Below, one piece after another: positions 1 to 8,314 of a stretch of 64,000 nt of DNA (its first letter is position 1; every line of letters starts with the position of its first letter). The translations under genes were made by a program, and so were the position numbers. Location: positions 74,434 through 138,433 of the forward strand of contig CAYUPL010000003.1 of the NCBI GenBank assembly GCA_964446655.1. Reading direction: 5' to 3'. The notes under the pieces were generated by a model that ran no database searches, was not told the DNA's origin, and saw nothing but the letters and a program-made list of their open reading frames with translations. Source of the stretch: Desulfopila_A sp964446655. Its GTDB lineage: Bacteria > Desulfobacterota > Desulfobulbia > Desulfobulbales > Desulfocapsaceae.

Positions 1-89
1 ACGATCTTTATGAAAATGCAGCATATGGATATTCCGCCACGGAAGTGGCGGATCAGCTGCCATTGACTCTTAAACGCTTTTTGCAATAG
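1..89 (+). CDS. C-terminal end of a CDS, probably NAD(P)H-hydrate repair enzyme (partial)
   Basis: An open frame entering from the left edge (codons in phase from base 3) ends at TAG 87-89. The last residues, ending ATEVADQLPLTLKRFLQ, resemble the C-terminus of the ADP/ATP-dependent NAD(P)H-hydrate dehydratase domain (Nnr/YjeF), where a GY.A.EVAD.LP stretch is common near the end. In other Desulfobacterota and Geobacter-like genomes an nnr gene often sits directly before a CBS-domain gene, as here. Only 28 residues are visible, so the identity is an inference from a short tail plus context. Confidence 0.45.
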   Translation, partial: DLYENAAYGYSATEVADQLPLTLKRFLQ

Positions 90-97
90 AGGTTTTT

Positions 98-547
98 ATG
101 AAACACGCTCAAGATATTATGACACGAGAGGTTCTGACTGTTTCACCCGAAACGACAGTAACAAAGCTCGCCCAACTCCTGATTGAAAACAATATCAACG
201 GGGTTCCGGTCGTTGACGAGAACAATACTCTGCTCGGCGTAGTGACAGAGTATGATTTGATATTTCAACAGAAAAAAGTACACATTCCTACAGTACTCAA
301 TATTCTCGATTCCGTAATTTACCTTCAAAGTCCGGATAAAATGAAGGAAGAAATGCGTAAAATTACGGGGGTTACCGTTGAAGAGATCTACAGCAGGAAG
401 GCTAAAACCGTTACCCCGGATACTCCTCTTGATGAAATTGCAACCATTATGGCCGAAAAAAAAATTCACACTATCCCTGTTGTTGAGGACGGTAAACTCG
501 TCGGCGTCATTGGCAAGGGAGATATTATAAAAACGCTTATTTCCTGA
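98..547 (+). CDS. CBS-domain pair protein
   Basis: A 149-residue cytoplasmic protein made of two CBS motifs (about residues 8-60 and 95-149). Both end in the typical pattern of a hydrophobic run, a V-G-V/I core and an aspartate (LLGVVTEYDL; LVGVIGKGDI). Tandem CBS motifs form a Bateman module that binds adenosine nucleotides and usually acts as a regulatory sensor. No catalytic domain is attached, so the partner is unknown. The start has an AGAGG-like ribosome site and lies 8 bases after the previous stop, suggesting one transcript with the upstream probable nnr gene. Confidence 0.9.
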   Translation: MKHAQDIMTREVLTVSPETTVTKLAQLLIENNINGVPVVDENNTLLGVVTEYDLIFQQKKVHIPTVLNILDSVIYLQSPDKMKEEMRKITGVTVEEIYSRKAKTVTPDTPLDEIATIMAEKKIHTIPVVEDGKLVGVIGKGDIIKTLIS

Positions 548-589
548 ACAAGATGAAAATGTTGGTGTCAAATCCGGCAATCTGCTTTT

Positions 590-1258
590 TTACCATTGTA
601 TAGCCAAAAGCCCTTTGCTCTCAAGATAGTCGTTACACTTTTTAAAAACATCTGAACCGAGAAAGCCTCTGTGCGCCGACAGAGGCGACGGGTGGGTTGT
701 CTGCAGCACAAGATGTTTTGTGGTATCAATTAATATCGCTTTTTTACCAGCAAAGGCTCCCCACAGCATGAAAACAACGGATTCTTTTTTTCGGGAAAGA
801 GTCTCGATGATGTTATCGGTCAAGGTATGCCAGCCGATATTGGCGTGCGCGTTAGGTGTTTTCGCAATTACCGTCAGACTTGCGTTGAGCAGCAATACGC
901 CCTGCCTCGCCCAACGGGTTAGATCGGTTGAGAATTCGACTTCCGGGCTGTTATTATAGATACTTCTGTGAATCTCTTTAAAAATATTGCAAAGAGAAGG
1001 AGGTGCCGGTATTCCTTCACGGACGGAAAAGCATAAGCCGTGCGCCTCCGGACCTAGATGAGGATGCTCATTAAAATATGGATCCTGACCGAGAATAACC
1101 ACCCTTACAGACTCGAAGGTAGTCAATCGCATCGCATTGAAAACATTTTCCCGTCTGGGGTAGACGTTTTTTCCGCCGGAAAACTCACCGTAGGCTTTTC
1201 CCACCAGTTCTCTGTGGTACCCCTGTTGGAGCAACGGAACCTGTTCTTCCCACAACAT
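590..1258 (-). CDS. ung: Uracil-DNA glycosylase, family 1
   Basis: This enzyme removes uracil from DNA as the first step of base excision repair. The 222 residues carry the water-activating motif GQDPY (57-61, Asp59 catalytic) and the C-terminal HPSPLSA motif (His189). Length fits the family. Between GQDPY and the AHGL-FSV stretch there are ten residues where the usual HGPGQ loop has five, so the active-site loop carries an insertion. The start is preceded by an AGAGGAAG ribosome site and sits 15 bases after the regulator gene's stop, so it is probably the last gene of the rplU-to-ung operon. Confidence 0.95.
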   Translation of the reverse strand: MLWEEQVPLLQQGYHRELVGKAYGEFSGGKNVYPRRENVFNAMRLTTFESVRVVILGQDPYFNEHPHLGPEAHGLCFSVREGIPAPPSLCNIFKEIHRSIYNNSPEVEFSTDLTRWARQGVLLLNASLTVIAKTPNAHANIGWHTLTDNIIETLSRKKESVVFMLWGAFAGKKAILIDTTKHLVLQTTHPSPLSAHRGFLGSDVFKKCNDYLESKGLLAIQW

Positions 1259-1273
1259 CGACTTCCTCTTCGC

Positions 1274-2464
1274 TTAGGCCATCACAATAGTATCTCTATA
1301 ATGAATATGTATTTTACCAAGTATCTCTGATAGATTATCTTCGTCACGGGCAATAACTGCATTGCACTCTTTCTGTATATTTTTAATCATATTCGTGTGC
1401 AGACATCTTGAAGGGTCCAAAAGAATCAGGTTGCCATTATTTTCGTTGAGCCTGACAAGCCCTGCTTCACCCTGTCTTTTTTTTCCCGAGAGAAAGATAA
1501 CTGCAGCTCTTTCCCTGAAAACATCCGCTATTGAACGAATGGTCCGGTCCACAGGATACCTTTCTCGGGTGCTTCCGACTGAACAGCGTAAAGAATATTC
1601 AGCACTATAAGGCTTGAGGTGGATATTCTCATTATCACAACCGATATAGCAATTTCCCCCTTGTATGGCAAGGCCGTCCCTGATACGAACAATGTTGATG
1701 GTGCTTATGGCATCAAGGTACTGGGTAAAAGCATCGACGTGCTCAACGGTACCATCAATGACTATAAGAATCGCACCATTCATGTCCTGACGAAGGTAAG
1801 GTACCAGTTTAAGGAGATTACAGTAGGCCCCTTCTCCCCCAACAATAACAGAGAGGCAATTGGCTCTCCTGTATTTATTTCTCTGTTCCAGAGAAACGTA
1901 TTCCCCACAGCGCGTGCAGATAACACCGCCCTGGTCTTCATTTTCTCTCAGAATCAGTTCTTCCTTAGAGCCGCATTCTTCACAGAACACCAGTGTTTTT
2001 ACGGTAGTTTTTGACGTATGTTTCACGGGAGGACGGGGAAAAACCGGTTCTACGGCTGTAATGGACATTTTTGCAGCACACAATACTTTCTCGATGAGGC
2101 TACGTTGCAAAGACGGATCGGATGTCGCAGTTAGAAGCGTGTCTTTACAGAAAAAATCCACCGCACCATTTTTCAGGGCATCAAAACACCGCGCAGTTCC
2201 TTCACGTGTTAACCGGGAAAATATAATGGTAGGAGTTGGCACATGGATCATCAGATGTTGTAATGCCGTCATGCCATCCATGACAGGCATCTCAAAATCC
2301 ATAAGAACTACATCAGGCTTCAACGCCCAGATCAGTTCAAGGGCCTGAATACCATTTACAGCTTCCCCTATAATTGTAATCCGCGGCTCAGAATGAAGCA
2401 GTCTGGTGAGAATTGCTCTGTATTGAATGGCATCATCTGCGATAACAACACGAATATTTTGCAT
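1274..2464 (-). CDS. Response regulator with zinc ribbon and degenerate CheB-like domain
   Basis: A 396-residue protein in three parts. Residues 1-125 are a receiver domain with the acidic pair D10/D11, phospho-acceptor D56, S83 and K107, so it should be phosphorylatable. Residues about 160-188 hold CxxC (161/164) and CxxC (183/186), a likely zinc ribbon. Residues about 204-396 follow the outline of the CheB methylesterase domain, but the catalytic residues appear lost: GGEGAY replaces the Ser-containing ASTGG, IDGT replaces the QHM histidine, and SGKKRQGEAG replaces GMGxDGAxG. It is therefore probably not a working chemoreceptor esterase. No chemotaxis genes are nearby. It lies between nadD and ung and may share their transcript. 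Confidence 0.8.
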   Translation of the reverse strand: MQNIRVVIADDAIQYRAILTRLLHSEPRITIIGEAVNGIQALELIWALKPDVVLMDFEMPVMDGMTALQHLMIHVPTPTIIFSRLTREGTARCFDALKNGAVDFFCKDTLLTATSDPSLQRSLIEKVLCAAKMSITAVEPVFPRPPVKHTSKTTVKTLVFCEECGSKEELILRENEDQGGVICTRCGEYVSLEQRNKYRRANCLSVIVGGEGAYCNLLKLVPYLRQDMNGAILIVIDGTVEHVDAFTQYLDAISTINIVRIRDGLAIQGGNCYIGCDNENIHLKPYSAEYSLRCSVGSTRERYPVDRTIRSIADVFRERAAVIFLSGKKRQGEAGLVRLNENNGNLILLDPSRCLHTNMIKNIQKECNAVIARDEDNLSEILGKIHIHYRDTIVMA

Positions 2465-2615
2465 TGATTTACTCGAAGCGTGGTCTGTTTTGCCGTTTGG
2501 GCCTGCACCGTAACGGGAGATCCTTGCACTTAACAGAAAACTGATTGAACGTATTAAAATATCATTAACTTGTTGAAAATTGGCACAATCTTCATGAGAA
2601 ACCCGGGTTAGATCA

Positions 2616-3254
2616 TCAGGCCGAATAAAGATGATTCTCCTTTATATATCTCAGTACAGCCGGGTGAACAAAGTTTTTTGCCTTTTCCGGCTCATCCATC
2701 ATCTTACGTAATTTTGAGGATGAAATATCCGAAGTGTGAATATCAAGGAAAAAAATTTTCCTGGCGGAGTCCTCATTATACCAATACTCTTTACACTTTT
2801 CATATTTAAGAAATTTGATGCATTTTAAAAAGGCATCCTCACTGAAACCGGGTCTTGCCGAGACGATAAAATGAACAGATTGTATAACGTCCTTATAATC
2901 TTTCCAATTAGGGATATCGAGGAATGCATCAAGACCTAAGATAAAATAGTAATCAATATCTGTTTTTTTGCCGGATAGCATATATGAAAACATGTCTATA
3001 GTATATGTCGGAGGAGAAATTGTTGATTCTATTTCAGAGATAGAGTACCTGGAATAGCCTTCCAACGACAGTCTGAGCATTGCAACCCTGTGGTGAAAAG
3101 CACTTACTTTTTCTTGAGTTTTATGCGGCGGCGAGGCAGCTGGAACAAAAACTATTTCATCCAGATGACATAACTTCATGGCACATCCGGCAAGTTGCAG
3201 GTGTCCGAAGTGTACCGGGTCAAAAGTGCCGCCCAAAAGACCTGTGGACCGCAT
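2616..3254 (-). CDS. nadD: Nicotinate-nucleotide adenylyltransferase
   Basis: NadD joins nicotinate mononucleotide to ATP, giving deamido-NAD in NAD synthesis. The 212-residue protein has the nucleotidyltransferase signature GGTFDPVHFGHL near the N-terminus and the ISSSKLR motif near residue 178, both diagnostic. Its ATG shares one base with the proA stop, so it is translationally coupled to proA. In many relatives nadD is followed by rsfS and rlmH; here the response regulator and ung follow instead. About 150 bases separate nadD from the regulator, with no clear terminator seen. Confidence 0.95.
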   Translation of the reverse strand: MRSTGLLGGTFDPVHFGHLQLAGCAMKLCHLDEIVFVPAASPPHKTQEKVSAFHHRVAMLRLSLEGYSRYSISEIESTISPPTYTIDMFSYMLSGKKTDIDYYFILGLDAFLDIPNWKDYKDVIQSVHFIVSARPGFSEDAFLKCIKFLKYEKCKEYWYNEDSARKIFFLDIHTSDISSSKLRKMMDEPEKAKNFVHPAVLRYIKENHLYSA

Positions 3255-4513
3255 CAGCTTCTCACCTGTCCCTCGCCGTATATCACAAATTTCCTGGTGG
3301 TTAACTCTTCAAGTCCCATGGGGCCATAAGCATGCAATTTTGTAGTGCTGATGCCTATTTCCGCGCCTAGCCCCAATTGCCCTCCGTCGTTAAAACGAGT
3401 AGAAGCATTAACCACTACCGCCGATGCATCTATTTCTCGTATAAATTTTTGCGCTAGAGAATAATCTTCTGTTACAATACACTCAGTGTGGTTTGAACCA
3501 TATTGTTCAATATATTCTTTTGCCTCTTGATATCCGGACACTACTTTCACGGTAAGGCTCAGATCGAGAAACTCTGTCCCCCAATGGGAATCCTGCGCAT
3601 CTTGAATATGCTTCGATACGGCAACAGCTTTTTTGCATCCAAAAACAGTAACTTCTGCATTATGTAGAGCTTGAGCCAACTCTGGTAAAAACGTATCGGC
3701 CAGATGATGGTGAATCAGGAGGCCCTCCAAAGCATTACAAACGCCAGGCCTCTGGGTCTTGCTATTGAGTATGATTGGAGTGGCTTTGGATAAATCCGCC
3801 AGTCTATCTACATAAATATGACATACACCTTTATAATGTTTTAATACCGGGATCCTGCTGTTTTGAGCAACATAGCGTATCAACCCTTCACCACCACGAG
3901 GAATAATGAGATCCACCAACTCCTCCTGCTGTAAAAGAACACTTACCGCCTGCCTGTCTGTCGTTGGTATGATTTGAATAGCTTTCTCATCGAGATCGTT
4001 TTGGCGCAGTGCTTCCTGAAGGACCTGTGCCAGAGATGCATTCGAATGAAAAGCTTCAGACCCACCTCGAAGTATGACACTATTGCCTGCCTTAAGGCAT
4101 AAAGCCGCCGCGTCCACAGTAACATTTGGGCGAGACTCGTAGATCATACCGACAACACCGAGAGGAATATTCATTCTACCAACCATCATGCCATTGGGTC
4201 GACGAGTTACTTCTCCTATTTTTCCCACAGGATCGGGTAAAACGACAATTTCTTCAAGCCCGGTAACAATAGAGGCGACAACAGCATCAGAAAGATGGAG
4301 CCTGTCAAGCATTGCTTCAGACAACCCGTTTTGACGTCCTTGCCGGATATCCTTATAGTTCTCCGCCTGGATGTATTCTTTTTTTGCTTGCAGCAGTTCG
4401 GCAATCGAAGCGAGAGTACTGTTTTTGGCCGCCGCAGAAACTGAGACAAATGTCCGTGCGGCAATTCTCGCATTGCGGCATATTGCAACGATCTCTTTTT
4501 CGAAAACATCCAT
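3254..4513 (-). CDS. proA: Glutamate-5-semialdehyde dehydrogenase (gamma-glutamyl phosphate reductase)
   Basis: ProA carries out the second step of proline synthesis, the NADPH-dependent reduction of glutamyl-5-phosphate. The 419-residue aldehyde-dehydrogenase-fold protein carries the catalytic cysteine in RPGVCNALEGLL (about residue 265) and the conserved C-terminal FNDGGQLGLGAEIGISTTKLHAYGP region (given in two parts: FNDGGQLGLGAEIG and STTKLHAYGP). Full family length. It starts 20 bases after proB ends and overlaps nadD by one base, so proB-proA-nadD form one unit. Confidence 0.97.
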   Translation of the reverse strand: MDVFEKEIVAICRNARIAARTFVSVSAAAKNSTLASIAELLQAKKEYIQAENYKDIRQGRQNGLSEAMLDRLHLSDAVVASIVTGLEEIVVLPDPVGKIGEVTRRPNGMMVGRMNIPLGVVGMIYESRPNVTVDAAALCLKAGNSVILRGGSEAFHSNASLAQVLQEALRQNDLDEKAIQIIPTTDRQAVSVLLQQEELVDLIIPRGGEGLIRYVAQNSRIPVLKHYKGVCHIYVDRLADLSKATPIILNSKTQRPGVCNALEGLLIHHHLADTFLPELAQALHNAEVTVFGCKKAVAVSKHIQDAQDSHWGTEFLDLSLTVKVVSGYQEAKEYIEQYGSNHTECIVTEDYSLAQKFIREIDASAVVVNASTRFNDGGQLGLGAEIGISTTKLHAYGPMGLEELTTRKFVIYGEGQVRS

Positions 4514-4533
4514 ACTCTCCTCCGCTGAAGTGT

Positions 4534-5691
4534 TTAAAAGACAACAAGATTGTCCCGATGAATAACAACATCACTGTCTTTATAGCCAAGCTTCTGTTCA
4601 ATACTGCACGAATTAGCTCCCCTTATGCGCGCGATATCCTCTGAACGATAATTTGTTGTTCCTACAGCAACAACAATTCCTTTATCATTGATACACTGTA
4701 CCGAATCCCCAGCATTAAAAGTTCCTTGTACAGATAGAATTCCGGAGGGCAACAGACTTTTGCCAAAACCGCTAATCGCCCTTACGGCTCCGGAGTCCAA
4801 TTTCAGCACCCCTCTCGGTTTTAAAACAAAGGCTATCCATTGTTTCCTGCCGTGCAGTTTTTTCCGTTGCGGTAAAAAAAAGGTTCCAACAAGCTCACCG
4901 GAAAATAGCGCACCCAAAATGCCCGCCATTCTGCCCGGACCGATTAGAGACGCCCCACCGCCGTTGGTCACTTTTTTCGCCGCGGCAATTTTACTTTGCA
5001 TTCCTCCGGTTCCGAGGGCACTTTTGCTGTGTCCTGCCATTTTTGCGATTTCCGGAGTGACTTCAGTAACGGTGCGGACAGGGACTGCATCAGGGGTAGT
5101 CAGAGGGTTTGCGGTATAGAGACAATCAATATCGGTAAGACAGATAAACATATCGCCCTCCATGAGATTGGTAACGAGAGCACCTAGATTGTCATTGTCA
5201 CCGAATTGAAGTTCTTCTGTCGCGACAGTGTCATTTTCATTGATAATTGGAATGACGCCCATTTTTAGAAGTGTAAAAATGGTGTTTTTAAAATTAATAT
5301 ATCTATCTCTATGAGCCAGGTCGGCATGAGTCAGCAAGGCCTGAGCGATATTTTTATTATACTTCGAGAAAGCAGATTCATAGATTTGCATTAAGTGCGA
5401 TTGTCCCACCGCTGCCAGTGCCTGCTTCTCTTGCAAAGAGATATCCCGCTCCCCGTTAAATGCCAGTTTTTTTTTGCCGGCAGCAACAGCTCCCGAACTG
5501 ACCAGAATAACTTCTCTACCGCAATTATTGAGATAAGAGATTTCTTTAGCGATGTTATCAATAACATCATAATTCATACCGGTACCGGAGGTAAGAACAG
5601 CACTACCAACTTTTACTATAATTCGTTTTGATTTTTCAAATACTCCTCTGCGAGCCTCGATATCAGCTGATTTATCGTCAAGAAAGGTCAT
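4534..5691 (-). CDS. proB: Glutamate 5-kinase with PUA domain
   Basis: ProB phosphorylates glutamate at the gamma-carboxylate, the first and usually feedback-inhibited step of proline synthesis. The 385 residues comprise an amino-acid-kinase domain (IIVKVGSAVLT at about 24; NENDTVATEELQFGDND; GTGGMQSKIAAAK) and a C-terminal PUA domain (about 290-370), the full-length bacterial layout. It is followed by proA after 20 bases. About 100 bases separate it from obgE, which is transcribed in the same direction. Confidence 0.97.
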   Translation of the reverse strand: MTFLDDKSADIEARRGVFEKSKRIIVKVGSAVLTSGTGMNYDVIDNIAKEISYLNNCGREVILVSSGAVAAGKKKLAFNGERDISLQEKQALAAVGQSHLMQIYESAFSKYNKNIAQALLTHADLAHRDRYINFKNTIFTLLKMGVIPIINENDTVATEELQFGDNDNLGALVTNLMEGDMFICLTDIDCLYTANPLTTPDAVPVRTVTEVTPEIAKMAGHSKSALGTGGMQSKIAAAKKVTNGGGASLIGPGRMAGILGALFSGELVGTFFLPQRKKLHGRKQWIAFVLKPRGVLKLDSGAVRAISGFGKSLLPSGILSVQGTFNAGDSVQCINDKGIVVAVGTTNYRSEDIARIRGANSCSIEQKLGYKDSDVVIHRDNLVVF

Positions 5692-5789
5692 CGTAGCCTG
5701 TGCCGTGATAGATTTTATAAATGATTACAGAAGAGCGTGACAGACGAAGATAACATATAAACGGGGAATAATACAATAAGGTGAGCGAT

Positions 5790-6785
5790 TCACACAGAAT
5801 CGCAATACAGAATGTCGGCAATACTTCTTGTAAGATCTTCTATACCTGTCTCATGTAATGCTGATACTTCAACGGATTGCAGTCCCTGTCCTTCAAAGTA
5901 TTTTTTCAGACTCGACACTCTCCTCCGGTCGGTTATATCTCCTTTGTTCAATACAACAACCTGTTCTCTGGAGCGAAGTTCTTCGTTGTAGTTCGACAAT
6001 TCCCGGCAGATCATCTTAAAATTTACAACGGCATTCTCATCGGAAGCATCAATAACATGAAGAAGAATCTTTGTTCGTTCGATATGCCTCAAAAATGTAT
6101 ATCCAAGCCCCACTCCTTTACTTGCACCTTCTATCAGACCGGGTATATCCGCTAGTATACAGGATCTATTATACGATAAATGCAGTACTCCCAGTTGAGG
6201 CTCCAGTGTTGTAAACGGATATCCGGCAATTTTGGGGTTGGCCGCGGAGAGTTTTGAAAGAAGTGTGGACTTGCCGGCATTGGGCAAACCCACCAAACCA
6301 ATGTCGGCTATAAGCTTTAGCTCAACCTTCAACCACCGTTCCTCTCCTGTTTTTCCTTTAGTTGCAAATCGAGGAGTTCTATCGGCACCACTGGCAAAAT
6401 GGCTGTTTCCGAGGCCCCCTGCTCCTCCTTCAGCAGCAATAAAGGTGTCGCCGTGATGTACAAGATCTGCAAGAACCGTATCAGTTTCGGCGTCCTTGAT
6501 GACTGAACCGGCCGGAACCTCGATGTAACATTCTTTCCCGTTTCGGCCATGCATATCCTTTCCCTGGCCATGCATGCCGCGCTCTCCTTTAAAATGAGAT
6601 TTGTAACGAAAATCTATAAGAGATTGGATGTTTTTGTTTGCTATAACAAGAACATCTCCTCCACGTCCGCCATCTCCACCATTGGGGCCGCCCTTCGGGA
6701 CATATTTTTCCCTCCGAAAACTAATGCATCCATTACCGCCATCACCAGCTTTAACATTAAATTTGGCTTCATCTATAAACGACAT
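5790..6785 (-). CDS. obgE: GTPase Obg/CgtA
   Basis: Obg is an essential ribosome-associated GTPase of 50S assembly and stress control. The chosen ATG at 6785 starts MSFIDEAKFNV, the usual N-terminus; an open frame extends 22 codons further upstream but is not conserved-looking. The glycine-rich Obg fold covers about residues 1-157 and the G domain about 158-331 with GLPNAGKS (G1), DIPG (G3) and NKGD (G4). At 331 residues it lacks the C-terminal OCT domain found in some relatives. It follows rplU-rpmA in the classical order. Confidence 0.96.
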   Translation of the reverse strand: MSFIDEAKFNVKAGDGGNGCISFRREKYVPKGGPNGGDGGRGGDVLVIANKNIQSLIDFRYKSHFKGERGMHGQGKDMHGRNGKECYIEVPAGSVIKDAETDTVLADLVHHGDTFIAAEGGAGGLGNSHFASGADRTPRFATKGKTGEERWLKVELKLIADIGLVGLPNAGKSTLLSKLSAANPKIAGYPFTTLEPQLGVLHLSYNRSCILADIPGLIEGASKGVGLGYTFLRHIERTKILLHVIDASDENAVVNFKMICRELSNYNEELRSREQVVVLNKGDITDRRRVSSLKKYFEGQGLQSVEVSALHETGIEDLTRSIADILYCDSV

Positions 6786-6921
6786 GTTGGTACCATCACA
6801 TAAGTTTTTGCAGGTAGGAATAAAAAAGGGAAAAAAAAACTCGACCATCAACAGTATGAGGGCCGAGTGTAGAACGTATTTCCCCGAAAGGGGGTATTGG
6901 GAAAGCTGTTAGTGGTAATGA

Positions 6922-7179
6922 TTATGCTATAGGGTAAATGCTGACCCTTTTTTTGTCTTTTCCAAATTCCTCAAAAGTCACCACACCATCTACTTTCGCA
7001 AATAAAGTATAATCTCGTCCACAGCCCACATTGGTTCCAGGATGAATTTTCGTGCCAAGCTGGCGGACCAGTATATTTCCCGCTTTTACTTCCTGGCCAC
7101 CAAACTTTTTAACGCCTCTGCGTTGGCCTTGACTGTCACGACCATTTCTTGAGCTACCGCCCGCTTTTTTATGTGCCAT
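6922..7179 (-). CDS. rpmA: 50S ribosomal protein bL27
   Basis: An 85-residue protein beginning MAHKKAGGSSRNGRDS, the standard bL27 N-terminus that reaches the peptidyl-transferase centre. It has no N-terminal cleavage extension of the Firmicutes type. It lies 66 bases after rplU and is co-transcribed with it. The 136 bases down to obgE contain only a short GC stem (CCCC-TTTC-GGGG) that is too weak to call a terminator. Confidence 0.98.
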   Translation of the reverse strand: MAHKKAGGSSRNGRDSQGQRRGVKKFGGQEVKAGNILVRQLGTKIHPGTNVGCGRDYTLFAKVDGVVTFEEFGKDKKRVSIYPIA

Positions 7180-7245
7180 TACCTACTCCTCTTTATACCT
7201 GTCAGTTGCCTTGAAAATCAGAAGGTCCCGAGTGGTCACTCTAGG

Positions 7246-7557
7246 TTATACGGAGATCTCTTGTATAGCAAGTGCGGTATAATTTTGCCGATGTCCTTGC
7301 TTGAGGCGATATCCCTTTCTTCTTTTCTTTTTAAACACGATTATTTTTTTGGCCTTGCCCTGCTCCACAATTGTTGCTTTTACTTTAGCATTTTCAAGAA
7401 GAGGGCTCCCGATGTCAATCTTTTCACCATTGACAATCATAAGAACGTCGTTGAGCTCAACAGTATCACCTATCTGTCCGTCGATTGTTTCGACTCGGAG
7501 CTGATCTCCCTGAGCAACCTGATACTGTTTTCCACCGGTACGAACTATCGCATACAT
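7246..7557 (-). CDS. rplU: 50S ribosomal protein bL21
   Basis: A 103-residue protein starting MYAIVRTGGKQYQV, with the C-terminal KKRRKGYRLKQGHRQ rRNA-binding stretch. The frame is open for 21 codons further upstream, but the ATG at 7557 has a GGAG ribosome site and gives the conserved N-terminus. It is the first gene of the leftward rplU-rpmA-obgE-proBA-nadD operon and has a good promoter candidate about 60-90 bases upstream. Confidence 0.97.
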   Translation of the reverse strand: MYAIVRTGGKQYQVAQGDQLRVETIDGQIGDTVELNDVLMIVNGEKIDIGSPLLENAKVKATIVEQGKAKKIIVFKKKRRKGYRLKQGHRQNYTALAIQEISV

Positions 7558-7618
7558 TATATAAACTCCATCTACACAAGTTATTCTATTGCGAACTGGC
7601 TGTATTCTCAAATTTTTC

Positions 7619-7648
7619 AATATGACATTTTAACAGGGCAAATGTCAA
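7619..7648 (-). promoter_or_regulatory. Candidate sigma-70 promoter of rplU operon
   Basis: On the minus strand, a consensus -35 TTGACA (7648-7643) is followed after 18 bases by CATATT (7624-7619), a 4/6 match to the -10 box. It lies about 60 bases upstream of the rplU start and points into the operon. Called by eye. Confidence 0.5.
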
Positions 7649-7676
7649 CGTTTTTTTATGCTCGGTTTTTTATACC

Positions 7677-7691
7677 ACAGTGCTGCACTGT
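7677..7691. repeat. Perfect 15-bp palindrome, operator-like
   Basis: ACAGTGC-T-GCACTGT, two 7-base arms around a single base. It lies about 30 bases upstream of the rplU -35 box and downstream of the AP2 gene's end. The one-base loop is too short for an RNA hairpin terminator, so a dimeric protein-binding site is the better reading. The binder is unknown. Confidence 0.45.
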
Positions 7692-7870
7692 CCTTGACAG
7701 CATTTTTTCCTTTATTGCCAAACAGGCTGGTTGTAATCCATATTCTGTTTCAATCGTGTATACAGCGGATCCGGAGATTGGTGCGATTATAACTCCAACG
7801 CAAAAAGGGAAAATGAAAAACTCGACTCCTCATTTTCCCTTCAACACAAAAAGAATTTTACGCTATCCGG

Positions 7871-8314
7871 CTAAGCGTTCTGCCCAAGCCTTTCAGCTTC
7901 TTTTTGTTTTCGTATGGCGCAGGCCTTATTAAAGGCGTTTTTCTTACCGTGCTTGGAAATGGACACGGAAGTTTTGCCCTGTTTACCACTTTCAGTCACC
8001 CAGCTTACCTCGTATCGGTTAAGCTTTTCATTTAATCGTACGCCTACAACTCCGGTGCCTGAGTTACTGACGGTAACCATATGCTTGTTGGTTCGAATTT
8101 TCCCAAGCTTTCCTTCGGTCTTATCCCGCCATGTTATCGCTGAAAGCAGACTGGAGTAACGACCTCCACATTTCTTGTCTGAGAAAAACTTTGAATGTGT
8201 CTTCCCCAGAAAACGCACTCGAACATACCAGCCATGAGTTCGTTTTGACTCCTGGTCGATTCTGGCAATATCTTTATGCTTTTCCAGTAATATATTTTTT
8301 TTGTCTTCTTCCAT
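7871..8314 (-). CDS. AP2/ERF-type DNA-binding domain protein
   Basis: A 147-residue basic protein. The N-terminal half (HGWYVRVRFLGKTHSKFFSDKKCGG, given as HGWYVRVRFLGKTHSKFF then SDKKCGG, about 27-52) and the C-terminal half (TGVVGVRLNEKLNRYEVSW, about 86-104) both resemble the three-strand sheet of AP2 domains as found in bacterial proteins and homing endonucleases. No HNH nuclease or integrase catalytic domain is attached, so it may be a stand-alone DNA-binding protein. It reads towards rplU but is separated by about 310 bases and has its own candidate promoter. Function not assigned. Confidence 0.7.
   Translation of the reverse strand: MEEDKKNILLEKHKDIARIDQESKRTHGWYVRVRFLGKTHSKFFSDKKCGGRYSSLLSAITWRDKTEGKLGKIRTNKHMVTVSNSGTGVVGVRLNEKLNRYEVSWVTESGKQGKTSVSISKHGKKNAFNKACAIRKQKEAERLGQNA

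Noticed and set aside
6860..6910. CCCC-TTTC-GGGG stem between rpmA and obgE
   Set aside because: Stem of only four or five pairs and no T-run in the operon direction; not a convincing terminator.
8090..8105. GGTTCGAAT, resembling a tRNA T-loop
   Set aside because: It lies in the AP2 coding sequence and no cloverleaf arms surround it.
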